NCBI GenBank assembly: GCA_030533035.1
Contig: JAUNJW010000108.1
Location: 1-6,914, forward strand
Direction of reading: 5' to 3'
Length of the DNA: 6,914 nucleotides
Source of the DNA: Erysipelotrichaceae bacterium
GTDB taxonomy: Bacteria > Bacillota_I > Bacilli_A > Erysipelotrichales > Erysipelotrichaceae
A program made the translations under genes and the position numbers. Position 1 is the first letter of the stretch; each line of letters begins with the position of its first letter. Shown here in pieces: positions 5,271 through 6,914 of this stretch. A model generated the notes under the pieces. That model was not told where the DNA came from. It saw only the letters and a list, made by a program, of their open reading frames with translations, and ran no database searches.

Positions 5271-6545
5271 ATGAAACTGAGCGAATTGATTCAGAGCATC
5301 CGTGACGGAAACCAGGACAGTGTTCTTACAGAGCTTTACGGGGAAGAAGTTCTCGGATTCCAGAAGGAACGCTACATCAGCGTCATCCAGAAAACCATTG
5401 ATCTTTTCGGTGACAGCGAGGGCTGTGTCTATTCGGCACCGGGCCGTACAGAAGTCGGCGGCAACCACACCGACCACCAGCTGGGCAGAGTCCTGGCGGC
5501 TTCCATTGACCTCGACACCATCGCCGCTGTCATCAAGACAGATGACAACAAAGTGCGCCTGGCTTCCAGAGGATTTGAAATCAAGCCGGTTGACCTCAGC
5601 GACCTTTCCATCAACGCCGCTGAAAAGAACACGACCGAATCCCTGATCCGCGGCGTCGCGGCAGGCCTGAAGGAAAGAGGCTGGGAAGTCGGCGGCTTCC
5701 AGGCCTACAGTGAGTCCGATGTCATTGCCGGCGGCGGCATGTCTTCTTCCGCGGCATTTGAAGTCCTGCTCGGCACAATCGAAAGCGGACTCTACAATGA
5801 CGGAAAAGTCAGCGCAGAAGAAATCGCAAAGATCGGCCAGTACGCTGAAAATGTCTACTTCATGAAAGCGTCCGGCCTGATGGACCAGATGGCAAGCTCT
5901 GTCGGTTCATTTGTCGCCATTGACTTCTATGAAAAAGAAAATCCGCTGATCGAGAAGGTTGACTTCAACCCGGCGGATTATAATATCGACCTGATTCTGA
6001 CCGACGTCAGAGCCAGCCACGCGGATCTCTCCGACGAATACAGCGCGATCCCGACCGAGATGAAGGGTGTCGCAAAAGTTCTCGGCCAGGACGTTCTCTC
6101 CCGCTGCACGCTGGAGGAACTGATGGCAAACGTTGACAAGATCCGTGCCGCCCAGGGCGACCGGGCGTTCCTGCGCGCTTATCATTTCCTGAAGGAAACC
6201 GTCAGGGCAAAGGAAGAAGCTGTCGCGCTGCGTGAAAAGAACATTGAGCGCTTCCTTGAACTTGTCAAGGAAAGCGGCCGTTCCTCCTGGATGTATCTGC
6301 AGAACATCTGCCCGCCGGGAGCCAGAAAAGAACAGCCTGTCGCCATCGGCCTGATGATTTCCGACTGTGTCCTGGACGGTGAAGGTGCCTACCGTGTCCA
6401 CGGAGGCGGTTTTGCTGGAACAATCCAGGCATTTGTCCCCAAGGCAAAGACGGAAGAATACATCAGGGAGATGGAAAGCGCGTTCGGTGAAGGATGCTGC
6501 TACATCCTGAGAATCCGCTCCCATGGCGGCTACAAAGTTATGTAA
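5271..6545 (+). CDS. Galactokinase-family GHMP sugar kinase
   Basis: A 424-residue cytoplasmic kinase of the galactokinase family, which normally phosphorylates galactose at C1 using ATP in the Leloir pathway. The N-terminal galactokinase signature is APGRTEVGGNHTDHQLGR (56-73). The GHMP ATP-binding loop is AGGGMSSSAAFEV (153-165), the catalytic aspartate D205 lies in GLMDQMA, and the third motif is RVHGGGFAGTIQAFVP (375-390). It is longer than typical GalK (about 390) by an N-terminal extension of some 40 residues. R59, H66, D68 and D205 match known active-site positions, but the glutamate of GEHTDY is N65 and the tyrosine is H69. I recall this GNHTDH form from other Bacillota proteins annotated as galactokinase. 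With no galT, galE or sugar transporter nearby, galactose as substrate is probable but not proven, so no symbol is given. It lies 21 bases after rnc and 11 before the next gene. Confidence 0.85.
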   Translation: MKLSELIQSIRDGNQDSVLTELYGEEVLGFQKERYISVIQKTIDLFGDSEGCVYSAPGRTEVGGNHTDHQLGRVLAASIDLDTIAAVIKTDDNKVRLASRGFEIKPVDLSDLSINAAEKNTTESLIRGVAAGLKERGWEVGGFQAYSESDVIAGGGMSSSAAFEVLLGTIESGLYNDGKVSAEEIAKIGQYAENVYFMKASGLMDQMASSVGSFVAIDFYEKENPLIEKVDFNPADYNIDLILTDVRASHADLSDEYSAIPTEMKGVAKVLGQDVLSRCTLEELMANVDKIRAAQGDRAFLRAYHFLKETVRAKEEAVALREKNIERFLELVKESGRSSWMYLQNICPPGARKEQPVAIGLMISDCVLDGEGAYRVHGGGFAGTIQAFVPKAKTEEYIREMESAFGEGCCYILRIRSHGGYKVM

Positions 6546-6556
6546 GAGGAATTTCT

Positions 6557-6914
6557 ATGATTAAAAATGATCTGATTCTGCTTGGTAAGGCAGGGGATCT
6601 TGAAGTCAGCCTGATCCCCCGCATGATGAACCGCCACGGCCTGATTGCCGGTGCTTCCGGTACCGGCAAGACTGTCACGCTCAAAGTCATTGCCGAATCA
6701 CTCAGCGAACTCGGTGTTCCGACATTCATCGCCGACGTCAAGGGCGACCTGACCGGCATGCTGGTGCCGGGAAACCAGGAAGGCATCCAGGGCAGACTGG
6801 ATTCTATGGGAATCACTGATTTCGAAGTCCGCAAATATCCTGTCCAGTTCTTTGACCTTTACCGCAAGAGCGGCCATCCGGTCAGAGCCGTCATCCAGGA
6901 CATGGATCCGCTGC
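6557..6914 (+). CDS. HerA/YjgR-type (DUF853) ATPase, N-terminal part, cut by window end
   Basis: The 119 visible residues match the start of helicase-HerA-like DUF853 proteins (E. coli YjgR type), P-loop ATPases of the HerA/FtsK superfamily whose cellular role is poorly known. The sequence RHGLIAGASGTGKTVTL (26-42) contains the Walker A GASGTGKT at 32-39 with K38. It is followed by the strand and loop FIADVKGDLTGM, a family hallmark, and later by GHPVRAVIQDMDPL, also typical. The Walker B motif and the arginine finger would lie beyond the right edge. The start at ATG 6557 has AAGAGGA (6544-6550) 6 bases upstream, overlapping the stop of the preceding gene, so it belongs to the recG-rnc cluster. 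Full-length relatives are about 500 residues. Confidence 0.9.
   Translation, partial: MIKNDLILLGKAGDLEVSLIPRMMNRHGLIAGASGTGKTVTLKVIAESLSELGVPTFIADVKGDLTGMLVPGNQEGIQGRLDSMGITDFEVRKYPVQFFDLYRKSGHPVRAVIQDMDPL

Noticed and set aside
5907..6524. 205-codon open frame on the minus strand inside the GHMP kinase gene
   Set aside because: It mirrors the codon pattern of the kinase gene, has no family signature, and lies opposite intact kinase motifs.

Overview
The window reads as ordinary chromosome of a moderately GC-rich member of the Bacillota. The RecG style, the galactokinase variant with a GNHTDH motif, the stand-alone ECF substrate-binding subunit and the strong AGGAGG ribosome binding sites would fit Erysipelotrichia or a related Clostridia-like lineage. 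That placement is inference from protein style, not from a marker gene. I see no rRNA, tRNA, CRISPR array, insertion sequence, phage gene or attachment site. No stretch over about 110 bases lacks a gene.

Left part (1-1822). The C-terminal part of a Cof-type HAD phosphatase runs in from the left edge and ends at 465. A long hairpin with U-tracts on both strands (about 471-525) separates it from a convergent minus-strand pair. That pair is an ECF transporter substrate-binding subunit (first, ending at 1081) and a GNAT acetyltransferase translated 4 bases later. The pair is driven by an extended -10 promoter in the 109-base divergent gap at 1714-1822.

Middle (1823-2505). On the plus strand a MutT-like Nudix hydrolase overlaps by one base with a small DUF2007-like protein carrying a glycine-rich loop.

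Right part (2506-6914). A tightly packed plus-strand cluster holds recG, rnc, a galactokinase-family GHMP kinase and the N-terminal part of a HerA/YjgR-type (DUF853) ATPase cut by the right edge. Gaps are 9, 21 and 11 bases, each with a good ribosome binding site, which suggests one transcript. It mixes DNA repair (RecG), RNA processing (RNase III), sugar phosphorylation and a DNA-translocase-like ATPase.

No novel multigene system is evident. The most interesting signal is regulatory. Both recG and the Nudix gene have an extended -10 box (TGn plus TANNAT) ending exactly 6 bases before the ATG, so the predicted transcript would begin at the start codon and be leaderless. All the internal operon genes, and the ECF gene with its short leader, have ribosome binding sites. 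Other points are non-consensus residues in RecG motifs II and VI, a changed sugar-pocket motif in the GHMP kinase, a non-canonical acetyl-CoA loop in the GNAT protein, and recG joined directly to rnc without the fatty-acid genes that separate them in Bacillus subtilis.
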